46,948 nt of DNA from Anaerolineales bacterium (lineage in GTDB: Bacteria > Chloroflexota > Anaerolineae > 4572-78 > J111), in NCBI GenBank assembly GCA_020634935.1, contig JACKAT010000045.1, forward strand, positions 1 to 46,948, written 5' to 3'. Below, one piece after another: positions 31,236 to 42,020 of this stretch. Position numbers and translations under genes: made by a program. How positions within the stretch are numbered: the stretch's first letter is position 1; each line of letters begins with the position of its first letter. Under the pieces are notes generated by a model. The model saw nothing but the letters and a program-made list of their open reading frames with translations, was not told where the DNA came from and ran no database searches.

Positions 31236-32984
31236 ATGATCGGTTCGCTACCCGTCCAATACGAACAAAAGCTCACCTTTCGCTTGTTAGTGGGCTACCG
31301 CTGGGTCAGTTTGCTGCCGCCCTTGCTGAGCCTGCTTGTTTTTTCTAACCCTCAGACTCCGGCTATCGGGGGCAGCGTTTTGCTCCTCGCGGCCGGGCTG
31401 ACGTTAGGGTTAACCCTGGCCGTAATCCCACTCAATCGCTGGCTGATGCAGCATCCCTGGCTGCTGGGGATCGATTTGTTGATTTCAATTGGCCTGGTCT
31501 GGTCCACCAGCTTAGAGCAGAGTCCCTACTATTTGTACAGTTTAGCCCCTATTTTGGCAGGAGCGTTTTTCTTTGGCATTCGAGGCGGAGTTACGGCGGC
31601 GGCGGTTTATACGCTTTTTTATGGCCTGGCCTTGCTGGCCAATAGTTTCCTCACGTCGCCGGTCAATCTCTCCGGCGCGTTGATCCAGGTGATCAGCTTC
31701 TTTCTCATCGGCGCAATTTTTGGCTACCCCACCCGCCTACTCCAACGGCTCTATCAAGCTCATACCGAGTTAGCCGCCAAAAATGACGAACTCTCGACGC
31801 GCAACCGCGATTTGGATCTGCTGCGCGAGCTGTCGTTGGTCATGCAGTCGTCCGTCGATCCGGCCGAACTGCAAGAGATTATCTTACAGGGGTTGGTGGA
31901 AAAAATGGGGTATCCCCGCGCAGTTATTGGCTTGTACGATGAATCGCTCGATGCGCTGACCGGTTGGCTGGTTTTGGCCGGTAACGCCTCTGTCAATAAC
32001 CAAGCCGCACCCAAGTTGGCTCACACCGATATAGCGTCCTTAACGGAAGAAGTCGGGCCGCTCGTGCGAGCCTTGAAAGGGCGATTGACGCTCGAAATTA
32101 CGGACGGCGAGTCGCCCACAGGCGACGCCGCGCTCAATCGGCGGCTTATTGGAGGCTTGCACTATCTCGTTTTGCCGTTAATTCTACGGCAGGAATTGGT
32201 GGGGGTCATTATGATTGACCACCTCCCGCTCGAACGGCGGCTATCTCCGGCGGAACGCCACTCGCTCAATCATCTGGCCATCCACGCCGGTGTGGCCCTG
32301 GGCAGCATCCGTCTCTGCATCGACCGCGCTCGTGGCGCCGCCGTGGCCGCCGAACGTCATCGCATGGCCACCGATTTACACGACCAGGTCAGCCAGGCGC
32401 TCTATGGCCTGGCCTACGGCTTAGAAGCGGCCAGGCAATTGCTGACCCACGAACCCAGACTCCAGCAGCTCTTGACCAACTTACATCAAACCGCCGCCGA
32501 GGCCCAAACCCAACTCCGCCAGATCATCTTCGACTCGAAACCGGATGAGATTACGGCTGCGGTTTTTGTGGCCGGGATGCACCGCACCCTTCGCGCTCTG
32601 GCGCCCCTGAAGGTGATCGCCTTACGGCTCGACTTGCCCGGCGACTTCGACCAGTGGCAGGCCGGCACGCGCCGCCAGCTCTACCGCGTGACCCAAGAAG
32701 CGCTGGCTAACACCGTCAAACATGCCAACGCCCGGCAGTTTATCGTCAAACTCAGTCACGACGCCCACGGCATCGAGCTGCGCATTGCCGATGACGGCGA
32801 AGGCTTCGATCCCACCCAGGTCGATAGTTCGCAGCATCTGGGGTTGCAAAGCATGGCCGAACGCATCCGCACCTTGGACGGTGCATTTGAACTCAACAGC
32901 GCCTTTGGCGAAGGCACGCTCATCATCATCCGCGTGCCTCTGGCCTTGGCCGAACCGGCCGATGAAGTGGTCGTGGTGGCGTAA
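31236..32984 (+). CDS. NarL-type sensor histidine kinase (membrane, GAF, HisKA_3)
   Basis: About 582 aa. Five or six N-terminal helices (about 20-170) make a membrane sensor. A coiled coil and a GAF-like domain follow (about 205-360), then the HisKA_3 box RHRMATDLHDQVSQALYG (His near 382) and an ATPase domain with TQEALANTVKHANA, IADDGEGF and LGLQSMAERI. It pairs with the response regulator 90 bp downstream. Several starts are possible (ATG 31227, GTG 31233, ATG 31236); GGAG at 31223-31226 is too close to the first. Its position between rhodanese and the molybdoenzyme genes suggests that it controls them. Confidence 0.92.
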   Translation: MIGSLPVQYEQKLTFRLLVGYRWVSLLPPLLSLLVFSNPQTPAIGGSVLLLAAGLTLGLTLAVIPLNRWLMQHPWLLGIDLLISIGLVWSTSLEQSPYYLYSLAPILAGAFFFGIRGGVTAAAVYTLFYGLALLANSFLTSPVNLSGALIQVISFFLIGAIFGYPTRLLQRLYQAHTELAAKNDELSTRNRDLDLLRELSLVMQSSVDPAELQEIILQGLVEKMGYPRAVIGLYDESLDALTGWLVLAGNASVNNQAAPKLAHTDIASLTEEVGPLVRALKGRLTLEITDGESPTGDAALNRRLIGGLHYLVLPLILRQELVGVIMIDHLPLERRLSPAERHSLNHLAIHAGVALGSIRLCIDRARGAAVAAERHRMATDLHDQVSQALYGLAYGLEAARQLLTHEPRLQQLLTNLHQTAAEAQTQLRQIIFDSKPDEITAAVFVAGMHRTLRALAPLKVIALRLDLPGDFDQWQAGTRRQLYRVTQEALANTVKHANARQFIVKLSHDAHGIELRIADDGEGFDPTQVDSSQHLGLQSMAERIRTLDGAFELNSAFGEGTLIIIRVPLALAEPADEVVVVA

Positions 32985-32986
32985 AG

Positions 32987-33039
32987 GGGTAAATAGTAAA
33001 TAGTAATTGGTTATTCAATCTCCAATTACTGTTTACCAA
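32987..33039. repeat. Heptamer array with inverted partner
   Basis: GGGTAAA, TAGTAAA and TAGTAAT are followed by TTGG and, after a short loop, the complementary CCAATTACTGTTTACC. It lies between the kinase and regulator genes and could attenuate or process the transcript. Confidence 0.6.
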
Positions 33040-33070
33040 CTCAATTTTTGTAAGACAAAGCAGGTGAACG

Positions 33071-33721
33071 ATGAACCCAATCCGAATTGTGATTGTAGAT
33101 GACCACACGATGGTACGCCAGGGGCTGCGGTTGGCGCTGGAACTTCAAGGCGACTTCGACATTGTCGGCGAGGCCGAAAACGGTGCGGCCGGGGTTCGCT
33201 TGATTCAAGAGGTCCAGCCCGATGTGGCCCTACTCGATTTGAATATGCCCGAACTCAACGGCATCGAGGTCACCCAGCAAGTGCGCCGCCTGTCGCCCCC
33301 GACGCGGATATTAATTCTGTCCGGCGTGCAGGCCGACGCCCGTGTCTTTGCTACCATCGAAGCCGGCGTCGATGGCTACATCGTCAAAGACGCCTCCACC
33401 ACCGAATTGGCGGCGGCCATTCGACACATTGCCGCCGGCGAGTCTTACTTTCACCCCCACGTTACCCAGGCGTTGGTTCGCTATAACCGGAACCTGCTTG
33501 TCTCGCCGGCGCTGATGCAAACGGCCCTCACCGCGCGTGAACTGGCTATCCTGCAAAGCATGGCCACCAGCGCCACCAATCGCGCCATCGCTGAGCAGCT
33601 CCACATCAGCGAAGAAACCGTTCGCACCCACGTCAAAAACATTCTCCGCAAACTCGATCAGCCCAATCGCACCCAAGCTGTTTTGGAAGGCGTGCGGCAG
33701 GGTTTGATCGCCTTAGAATAA
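33071..33721 (+). CDS. NarL/FixJ-family response regulator
   Basis: The 216-aa regulator has a receiver domain (VIVDDHTMVRQGLRLAL; phosphoacceptor D56 in VALLDLNMPELNG; Lys in YIVKDAST) and a C-terminal LuxR-type helix-turn-helix (LTARELAILQSMATSATNRAIAEQLHISEETVRTHVKNILRKL). It partners the upstream HisKA_3 kinase. The RBS is GCAGGTGA. A motif directly after it, upstream of the Fe-S/NrfD gene, recurs upstream of the DUF1641 gene and is a candidate binding site. Confidence 0.95.
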   Translation: MNPIRIVIVDDHTMVRQGLRLALELQGDFDIVGEAENGAAGVRLIQEVQPDVALLDLNMPELNGIEVTQQVRRLSPPTRILILSGVQADARVFATIEAGVDGYIVKDASTTELAAAIRHIAAGESYFHPHVTQALVRYNRNLLVSPALMQTALTARELAILQSMATSATNRAIAEQLHISEETVRTHVKNILRKLDQPNRTQAVLEGVRQGLIALE

Positions 33722-33733
33722 AATCCCGAAATA

Positions 33734-33783
33734 CCCCAAATGGGTGAGACGAACCCCTAAGATAAGGGATGACGCCGGCCGCT
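33734..33783 (+). promoter_or_regulatory. Shared upstream element, site 1 (before Fe-S/NrfD gene)
   Basis: CCCCAAATGGGTGAG, then ACCCCTAAGATAAGGGATGACG and CCGGCC. It aligns over about 50 bp with 44201-44250 (CCCTCAATTGGGTGAG...TTAGGGGATGACG...CCCGGCC). Inner dyads CCC-AAAT-GGG type and CCCT-AAGATA-AGGG are visible. It is probably a regulator site or a conserved promoter-associated element. Confidence 0.55.
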
Positions 33784-33844
33784 TGTTTCGATTAAAATTA
33801 AAGCGCATGCATCATCCAATCCAAAAATGACCCCAAAGATTTGG

Positions 33845-33886
33845 CTAAAGGTGACCGTCACTTAGAAAAGTGACGGTCACCTTTAG
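33845..33886. repeat. Covarying inverted repeat, GTGAC family (tight hairpin)
   Basis: A perfect 19-bp stem, CTAAAGGTGACCGTCACTT with its complement, and a four-base loop AGAA. It lies about 40 bp upstream of the Fe-S/NrfD gene. Here the arms carry CCG/CGG where other copies carry CTGG/CCAG or CAG/CTG. Confidence 0.88.
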
Positions 33887-33929
33887 CCCGCATATTTAAG
33901 CTGTATTACCCTTGTTCAAGGAGGAATGA

Positions 33930-35624
33930 ATGAATTATGGCTTCATTATAAATAACAAGACTTGCATCGGCTGCCATGCGTGCAGCACGGCCTGCAAGTC
34001 GGAGAATGAAGTCCCGCTTGGCGTTTACCGTACCTGGGTCAAATATGTGGAAAAGGGCGAGTTCCCCAACAGCAAACGCTACTTCCAAGTGACCCGCTGC
34101 AACCACTGCGCCAACCCTCCTTGTGTCCGCATCTGTCCGGTGACCGCCATGTATCAGCGGTACGACGGCATCGTCGAGTTTGACCCGGACGTGTGTATCG
34201 GCTGCAAAGCCTGTATGCAAGCCTGCCCCTACGACGCCATCTACATCGACCCCAACACTCACAGCGCGGCCAAGTGCCATTACTGCTCCCACCGCACCGA
34301 CCTGGGGCTGGAGCCGGCCTGCGTGGTCGTTTGCCCCACCCATTCGATTATTGCCGGTGACCTGGACGATCCCCACAGCGAGATCAGCCGCAGGCTAACC
34401 CGCGAGCAAGTCAGCGTCCGTAAGCCGGAGCAAGGCACCGCCCCCAAGCTGTTCTACATCGAAGGCGATGACGTCGGCCTGACCCCGACCGCGACCAAAG
34501 CCAACTTTATGTGGTCGGATCTCATCTCGGAGCAAGCGGTCGGCTTCACCAACGGCCATCGCAACGGCAACCACCAGGCGCTGGAAATTATTCCGCTTCA
34601 GGCCGCGACCAAAACCGCCGCCTCTGGCACACCGATTCGCACGCCCACCGCGCAAGGCGTGGGGTCCGCCAGCCAAGGGCCAATCCACATTGGCGAGGGT
34701 CGTCTGGCCGAGCATATGGTACAGACGACTTACAACGCTCAGCACAAAGTGCCATGGCACTGGCCCGTACCGGCCTATTTGGTGACCAAAGGTATCGGCA
34801 GCGGGGTATTTAGCCTGCTGGCCCTCTTCTTTGGCCTCAACCTGATTGAGTTCGATCCCCTGCTGGCCCTGGCGGGCAACTTCGTCGCGCTGGCCTTCAT
34901 CGGCCTGACGACCCTACTGCTGGTTATCGATTTGGAAAAACCTGCCGCCTTCTTGCGCATCGTCTTTCGACCACAACTCAAATCGTGGCTGGCCCGAGGC
35001 GCGTTTATTCTCATGGGCTTTTCGGCCGTGGGCGGGCTGTGGTTTCTATTGGAAGGCGCGGCCTACTTGGGATTCATCGCCAGCGGGCTGGCCGCAGCAG
35101 TGCGCATGCCGCTTCTCGTTGTCGGCTTTGTACTGGCGATGGGATCGGCTATCTACACGGCCTTTCTTTTTGGTCAGGCCGAAGGGCGCGACCTGTGGCA
35201 AAGTACCCTTCTGCCGGCCCACCTAGTGATCCAGGCTTTGATGGTTGGATCGGGTGTTCTGTTAGCGGTCGGATTGTTTGTTCCTTTAGGAGCGACCTTA
35301 TTTACATCGCTGCTGTGGATTTTCGGCGTGGCGTTAGTGGTCGATCTGTTTGTGACCCTGTTGGGCGAGTTTGGCATGCCCCATGCCTCAGAAGTGGCCG
35401 CTCGAGCCGCGCACGACATCAGCCACGGTAAATACAAGAATTACTTTTGGGTTGGAGCCATTGGTTTAGGCCACATCCTGCCGCTGCTGCTGGTCATCAC
35501 CGCCGCTTTCAGTACAGGCGCAGCTTCGCTGCTGGTCGCCGTCGCCGCTGTATTGACCGTCATCGGCCTATACCTGTTTGAATACGCTTTCGTCATGGCT
35601 CCGCAAGAAGTGCCGAATTCGTAG
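33930..35624 (+). CDS. Fe-S electron-transfer subunit fused to NrfD/PsrC membrane anchor (SoeBC-like)
   Basis: This 564-aa fusion has an N-terminal DmsB-type ferredoxin with sixteen cysteines in four groups (C12/15/18/22; C57/60/65/69; C89/92/95/99; C116/119/131/135), enough for four 4Fe-4S clusters. From about residue 285 it becomes a NrfD-type protein with about eight helices, the quinone-interacting anchor. It would carry electrons between the molybdoenzyme encoded downstream and the quinone pool. These are usually two genes (psrB/psrC, soeB/soeC); here they are one. GGAGG lies five bases before the ATG. No TAT or Sec signal is seen, so the Fe-S part faces the cytoplasm. Confidence 0.92.
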   Translation: MNYGFIINNKTCIGCHACSTACKSENEVPLGVYRTWVKYVEKGEFPNSKRYFQVTRCNHCANPPCVRICPVTAMYQRYDGIVEFDPDVCIGCKACMQACPYDAIYIDPNTHSAAKCHYCSHRTDLGLEPACVVVCPTHSIIAGDLDDPHSEISRRLTREQVSVRKPEQGTAPKLFYIEGDDVGLTPTATKANFMWSDLISEQAVGFTNGHRNGNHQALEIIPLQAATKTAASGTPIRTPTAQGVGSASQGPIHIGEGRLAEHMVQTTYNAQHKVPWHWPVPAYLVTKGIGSGVFSLLALFFGLNLIEFDPLLALAGNFVALAFIGLTTLLLVIDLEKPAAFLRIVFRPQLKSWLARGAFILMGFSAVGGLWFLLEGAAYLGFIASGLAAAVRMPLLVVGFVLAMGSAIYTAFLFGQAEGRDLWQSTLLPAHLVIQALMVGSGVLLAVGLFVPLGATLFTSLLWIFGVALVVDLFVTLLGEFGMPHASEVAARAAHDISHGKYKNYFWVGAIGLGHILPLLLVITAAFSTGAASLLVAVAAVLTVIGLYLFEYAFVMAPQEVPNS

Positions 35625-35631
35625 AGAAATC

Positions 35632-35721
35632 GGAGCGACAAAGCTTGCTTTGTCCCAATATCGGAGCGACAAAGCTTGCTTTCTCCCGGTCAAGGAAAGA
35701 TCAAAGCAAGCTTTGATGCTC
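35632..35721. repeat. Cloverleaf-family hairpins, three half units
   Basis: GGAGCGACAAAGCTTGCTTTGTC occurs twice (35632 and 35661 regions), followed by ATCAAAGCAAGCTTTGATGCTCC. It is followed by a tail resembling that at 3330 (TACCGAG...TGTCGCA). Between 35775 and 35820 lies another inverted repeat, CGTAGTAAGCCTTTAG / CTAAAGCGATTACTACG. Confidence 0.8.
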
Positions 35722-35844
35722 CAACGCCAACCGCAATTTAGCGTACCGAGCCTGAGTGTCGCATTTTCGTTCGTAGTAAGCCTTTAGGGCTGAGGCATTG
35801 CTAAAGCGATTACTACGAGCCTTTATTTTCAGGGAGTACAACTA

Positions 35845-38856
<3,012 letters not shown>

Positions 38857-39041
38857 AAGAGCGAAGGACGCTAAAGCGCCCTCAGACGGCGAAATTCTAG
38901 CCCGAAGAGGCTCCGCTCGCTCAGCACGGGGCTTTAGGCCCGTACTCGGGGGACGACCTGCCGTCTTCCGAATGATTCAATAACGGAAATGGCTAAACCA
39001 ATTACTACGAACGAGACGTACCAGTTTTACAAAGCTCTTAC
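38857..39041. other. Gene-free stretch with inverted repeats
   Basis: AGACGGC (38894) and GCCGTCT (38960) bracket a GC-rich block with GGGGCTTTAGGCCCG. TTACTACGAACGAG near 39000 echoes the repeat at 35775-35820. No coding sequence is seen. The rest of the 368-bp gap (to 39224) holds the dyad at 39042-39076 and a weak inverted pair, AGACCTGATAGGTTT (39096) / AAAACCTGTCAG (39175). Confidence 0.5.
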
Positions 39042-39076
39042 ATACCCCTTATACCTGACTTATAGAGGTAGGGTAT
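39042..39076 (+). promoter_or_regulatory. ATACCC...GGGTAT dyad upstream of persulfide dioxygenase gene
   Basis: ATACCCCTTATACC on the left and TATAGAGGTAGGGTAT on the right make an imperfect inverted repeat around a 35-bp core. CsoR/CstR-family repressors are known to bind similar ATACCC...GGGTAT sites, and CstR controls cstB in Staphylococcus. No CsoR/CstR gene is in the window, so this is a tentative call. Confidence 0.4.
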
Positions 39077-39224
39077 AGTCTTATCATCAACGTAAGACCT
39101 GATAGGTTTCCAAATTTCCATAGCGGTAACGAACCGTTCCACTTGGAACAAGCGTGAGATTGAAAGGGACGCTTAAAAACCTGTCAGATCTGGTCTATTT
39201 CGAAACATAAAAGGAGAATGCAAG

Positions 39225-40640
39225 ATGCTGCTTAAATATTTCTACGATGACAAATTAGCTCACGCTTCATATATGGTTGGTTGCCAGGCGACGGGGGAGG
39301 CGCTGGTTATTGATCCGGGCCGCGATACCCGCCCGTATCTCGAAGTGGCCGCCGAGAACGATATGGAAATTGTCGGCGCGGCCGAAACCCACATTCACGC
39401 CGATTTTCTGTCCGGCTCCCGCGAACTGGCCCGGCAAACCGGCGCTAAGCTCTACCTCTCTGACGAAGGCGATGCAAACTGGAAGTACGAGTTTTCTCCG
39501 GAATTTGATGTCCAGTTGGTCAAAGACGGCGACACCTTCAAAGTGGGCAACATTATTTTTGAAGTGATGCACTCCCCCGGCCATACTCCGGAACACATTT
39601 CGTTCATCATCACCGACTCGGCTGGGGCCAACAAGCCGATCGGCATCTTCACCGGCGACTTTGTTTTTGTGGGCGACATTGGCCGGCCCGACCTGCTGGA
39701 AGAGGCCGCCGGGATCAAAGGCACCGCCGAACCGGGCGCCCGCCAGATGTTCAAGTCAATCCAGCGCTTCAAGCAGTTGCCGGACTATATGCAAGTTTGG
39801 CCGGCGCACGGAGCGGGCAGCGCTTGTGGTAAGGCCCTGGGCGCGATCCCTTCCAGTACCGTCGGCTATGAAAAGCTGTTTAACACGGCCATGTCCTACG
39901 AGGACGAAGATCAGTTCGTCAAAGCCTTGTTAGACGGCCAGCCGGAACCGCCGTTCTACTTTGCCATGATGAAGAAGCTCAACAAAGTTGATCGCAACGT
40001 GTTCGACGAACTGCCGGAACCGGAGCGGATGGACCTGGAACAGCTCAAAGAGAAGCTCGACGCCGGAGCGATGGTCATCGACACCCGCCCGGCCGATGTC
40101 TTTGCCGCCGGCCATATTTCGGGCACGATTAATATTCCCGAAGACAACTCGTTCACCAACTGGGCCGGCTGGATGCTGGACTACGAGCAGCCCTTCTATC
40201 TGATCGCCAGCCAAAATTCCGCCCGCCAGGCCATGCGCGACCTGACCTATATTGGGCTAGACAATTTCAACGGTTACGTCACGCCCGATGCCGTTGAGCA
40301 ATGGCCGGACGCGCTGCAAAGCTACGCCATTACCACACCCGAAGAAGTGGCCGAGCAAGTGGCCAACGGCGATGTCACAGTCCTGGATGTCCGGGGTACC
40401 AGCGAATGGAATGAAGGCCATCTACCCTACGCCCAACACATTATGCTCGGCTACCTGCCGGATCGCGTGGCCGAGGTGCCGACCGATAAGCCGGTGGTGG
40501 TTCACTGCCGCACCAGCAACCGCTCGGCCATTGCCGCCAGCGTGTTGCAGGCCAAAGGCATCACCAATGTCATCAAAATGCAAAACGGCTACACCGGTTG
40601 GGCCGCCGCCGGCCTGCCGATTGAACGCAACGGCGCATAA
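39225..40640 (+). CDS. CstB-like persulfide dioxygenase with two rhodanese domains
   Basis: The 471-aa protein has three parts. Residues 1-250 are an ETHE1-type metallo-beta-lactamase fold with ETHIHADFLSG (H56, H58, D60), HSPGH (H120) and FTGDFVFVGDIGRPDL; the mononuclear iron ligands of ETHE1 are conserved. Residues about 265-355 are a rhodanese domain without a cysteine (loop ASQNSARQA). Residues about 365-471 are an active rhodanese with HCRTSNRS (C428). This is the architecture of S. aureus CstB, which oxidises low-molecular-weight persulfides to sulfite and thiosulfate. AAAGGAGAATGC precedes the ATG. A CsoR/CstR-like dyad lies 150 bp upstream. Confidence 0.93.
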   Translation: MLLKYFYDDKLAHASYMVGCQATGEALVIDPGRDTRPYLEVAAENDMEIVGAAETHIHADFLSGSRELARQTGAKLYLSDEGDANWKYEFSPEFDVQLVKDGDTFKVGNIIFEVMHSPGHTPEHISFIITDSAGANKPIGIFTGDFVFVGDIGRPDLLEEAAGIKGTAEPGARQMFKSIQRFKQLPDYMQVWPAHGAGSACGKALGAIPSSTVGYEKLFNTAMSYEDEDQFVKALLDGQPEPPFYFAMMKKLNKVDRNVFDELPEPERMDLEQLKEKLDAGAMVIDTRPADVFAAGHISGTINIPEDNSFTNWAGWMLDYEQPFYLIASQNSARQAMRDLTYIGLDNFNGYVTPDAVEQWPDALQSYAITTPEEVAEQVANGDVTVLDVRGTSEWNEGHLPYAQHIMLGYLPDRVAEVPTDKPVVVHCRTSNRSAIAASVLQAKGITNVIKMQNGYTGWAAAGLPIERNGA

Positions 40641-40679
40641 ACAGCGGATTTGGCCAAAAATAACTCTGTTATTTGGCTG

Positions 40680-40742
40680 GAGATAAGCGATTGGGAGGCG
40701 GGGAGATACTGCATATTTAATCTCCCAATCGCTTTATCTCTT
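40680..40742. repeat. Inverted repeat after the CstB-like gene
   Basis: GGAGATAAGCGATTGGGAG pairs with CTCCCAATCGCTTTATCTC across a short spacer. It may end the transcript, but a clean T-run is lacking. Confidence 0.6.
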
Positions 40743-40757
40743 ATTACCGAAATTCGT

Positions 40758-40840
40758 CAGGTGACCGTCACTTGTGTCTACTAAAACCGATCTGTTTGAG
40801 CCAAATGGAGGCTCTTTTAGTCGTAAAGTGACGGTCACCT
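40758..40840. repeat. Covarying inverted repeat, GTGAC family, with nested stems
   Basis: CAGGTGACCGTCACTT (40758-40773) pairs with AAGTGACGGTCACCT (40826-40840). Inside, ACTAAAA pairs with TTTTAGT, and GAGCC with GGCTC, so the loop itself is a nested hairpin. It ends 21 bp before the chaperone start. Confidence 0.87.
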
Positions 40841-40861
40841 AGTTTTCTAGGAGCTTCAAAT

Positions 40862-41830
40862 TTGTCACACAATGACCTCATCCCCCCGGCCTACCGAACC
40901 CTGGCCCGCTTTTGGCTGGAGGAAGTGTCGGCCAAAGATATAGACACCTTGACAGCGCTGCCCGACCTGGCCCAAACCCTGCCGGCGCTGGATGGGCCGC
41001 ACCTGACCAACCTGGCCGTAGAGTATCAACGGCTGTTCGGATTTAACCTGCCGCCGTATGAGAGCGTTTTTATCGACCCCTCAGCCATGCTGATGGCGCC
41101 GGCCACCGACCGCGTCACGCAGATCTACCGCCGGGGGGAGTGGCAGTCGCCGGCGGGCGTTCGCACCGGTGCGCCGGATCATCTGGGCTTGGAGCTGCTG
41201 GCGCTGGCCGATTGGCTCGACCGGGAACAGTTGGCCCCGGCCCATCAACTTCACACACGTCATTTGGCGCTGTGGGTGGTCCCGTTTATTTTGACGCTCC
41301 AGCGGTTGAGACCACAACCATTTTATGCCGCCTTGGGCGAGTTAACCCTCGATTTGCTGTTGACTACCCTCCCGGAGACTTCGATCCCCAACCCCACTGA
41401 CCTCTTCCCCGAACTCCCGCCGCCGCCCATCTATCGCGGCACCGATGAGACTATCCTGGCCGATGAGGGGGTGGTTGAGCCAGAACGTAACGGCGGGTCG
41501 CCCTTCCGCCGTCTGACCAAACGGCTGCTGTGTCCGCGTGAGACCGGGCTGTATCTCACCCGCATCGATCTGGCCCAGCTCGGCCGGACGCTCGATTTAC
41601 CGGCTACCGTCGGCGACCGGTTTCAGATGCTGGACACGCTTTTCCGCCAGGCGATGCAGTATGAACTGCTGCCGGAATTATTAGACCATCTGAGCCATTT
41701 ATTGGCTGAGGCTGACCTGGCATACGGCCAAGTGTCCGCCGATTACCCCGGCTGGCAGCCCTATGCCCAAGCCTGGAGCTACCGGTTAGCCGCTACGCAG
41801 CATGAACTGGCCCGTGAGTTTGTCGTATAA
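40862..41830 (+). CDS. TorD/DmsD-type molybdoenzyme chaperone
   Basis: This 322-aa, mostly helical protein matches the TorD family: AYRTLARFWLEEVS, LAVEYQRLFGFNLPPYESVFID, HLGLELLALADWL and TRHLALWVVPFILTLQ. Such chaperones hold the apo-molybdoenzyme until cofactor insertion; the client is probably the SoeA-like subunit encoded 2 kb upstream. It is longer than TorD (about 200 aa) because of a C-terminal part (from about 185) rich in leucine, possibly a second chaperone-like domain. The start is TTG at 40862 with AGGAGC nine bases upstream. Confidence 0.82.
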   Translation: MSHNDLIPPAYRTLARFWLEEVSAKDIDTLTALPDLAQTLPALDGPHLTNLAVEYQRLFGFNLPPYESVFIDPSAMLMAPATDRVTQIYRRGEWQSPAGVRTGAPDHLGLELLALADWLDREQLAPAHQLHTRHLALWVVPFILTLQRLRPQPFYAALGELTLDLLLTTLPETSIPNPTDLFPELPPPPIYRGTDETILADEGVVEPERNGGSPFRRLTKRLLCPRETGLYLTRIDLAQLGRTLDLPATVGDRFQMLDTLFRQAMQYELLPELLDHLSHLLAEADLAYGQVSADYPGWQPYAQAWSYRLAATQHELAREFVV

Positions 41831-41841
41831 ACAAATAGATT

Positions 41842-41970
41842 GGAGCGACAAAGCTTGCTTTGTCATGTTGAAGCCATAAACTTTGCTGTATCATGCTGGA
41901 GCGACAAAGCTTGCTTTGTCATACTGCGCAATAAAGCTTGCCGGCAAGTCAAAGTAAACTTTGATGCTCC
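41842..41970. repeat. Cloverleaf-family hairpins, several half units
   Basis: GGAGCGACAAAGCTTGCTTTGTC occurs at 41842 and again at 41900. A GTCAAAGTAAACTTTGATGCTCC arm ends at 41970, so the outermost GGAGCG and GCTCC can pair. It lies 50 bp upstream of the SulP gene. Confidence 0.8.
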
Positions 41971-42020
41971 AAAAAGGACCAAAACTCGTGAGAGAGGAAC
42001 TATAGTCGCCGGAGGGAGAC

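Noticed and set aside
39225..40640. Calling this gene a glyoxalase II
   Set aside because: The metallo-beta-lactamase domain has the ETHE1-type motif with Phe after HADx (no second metal histidine) and carries two rhodanese domains.
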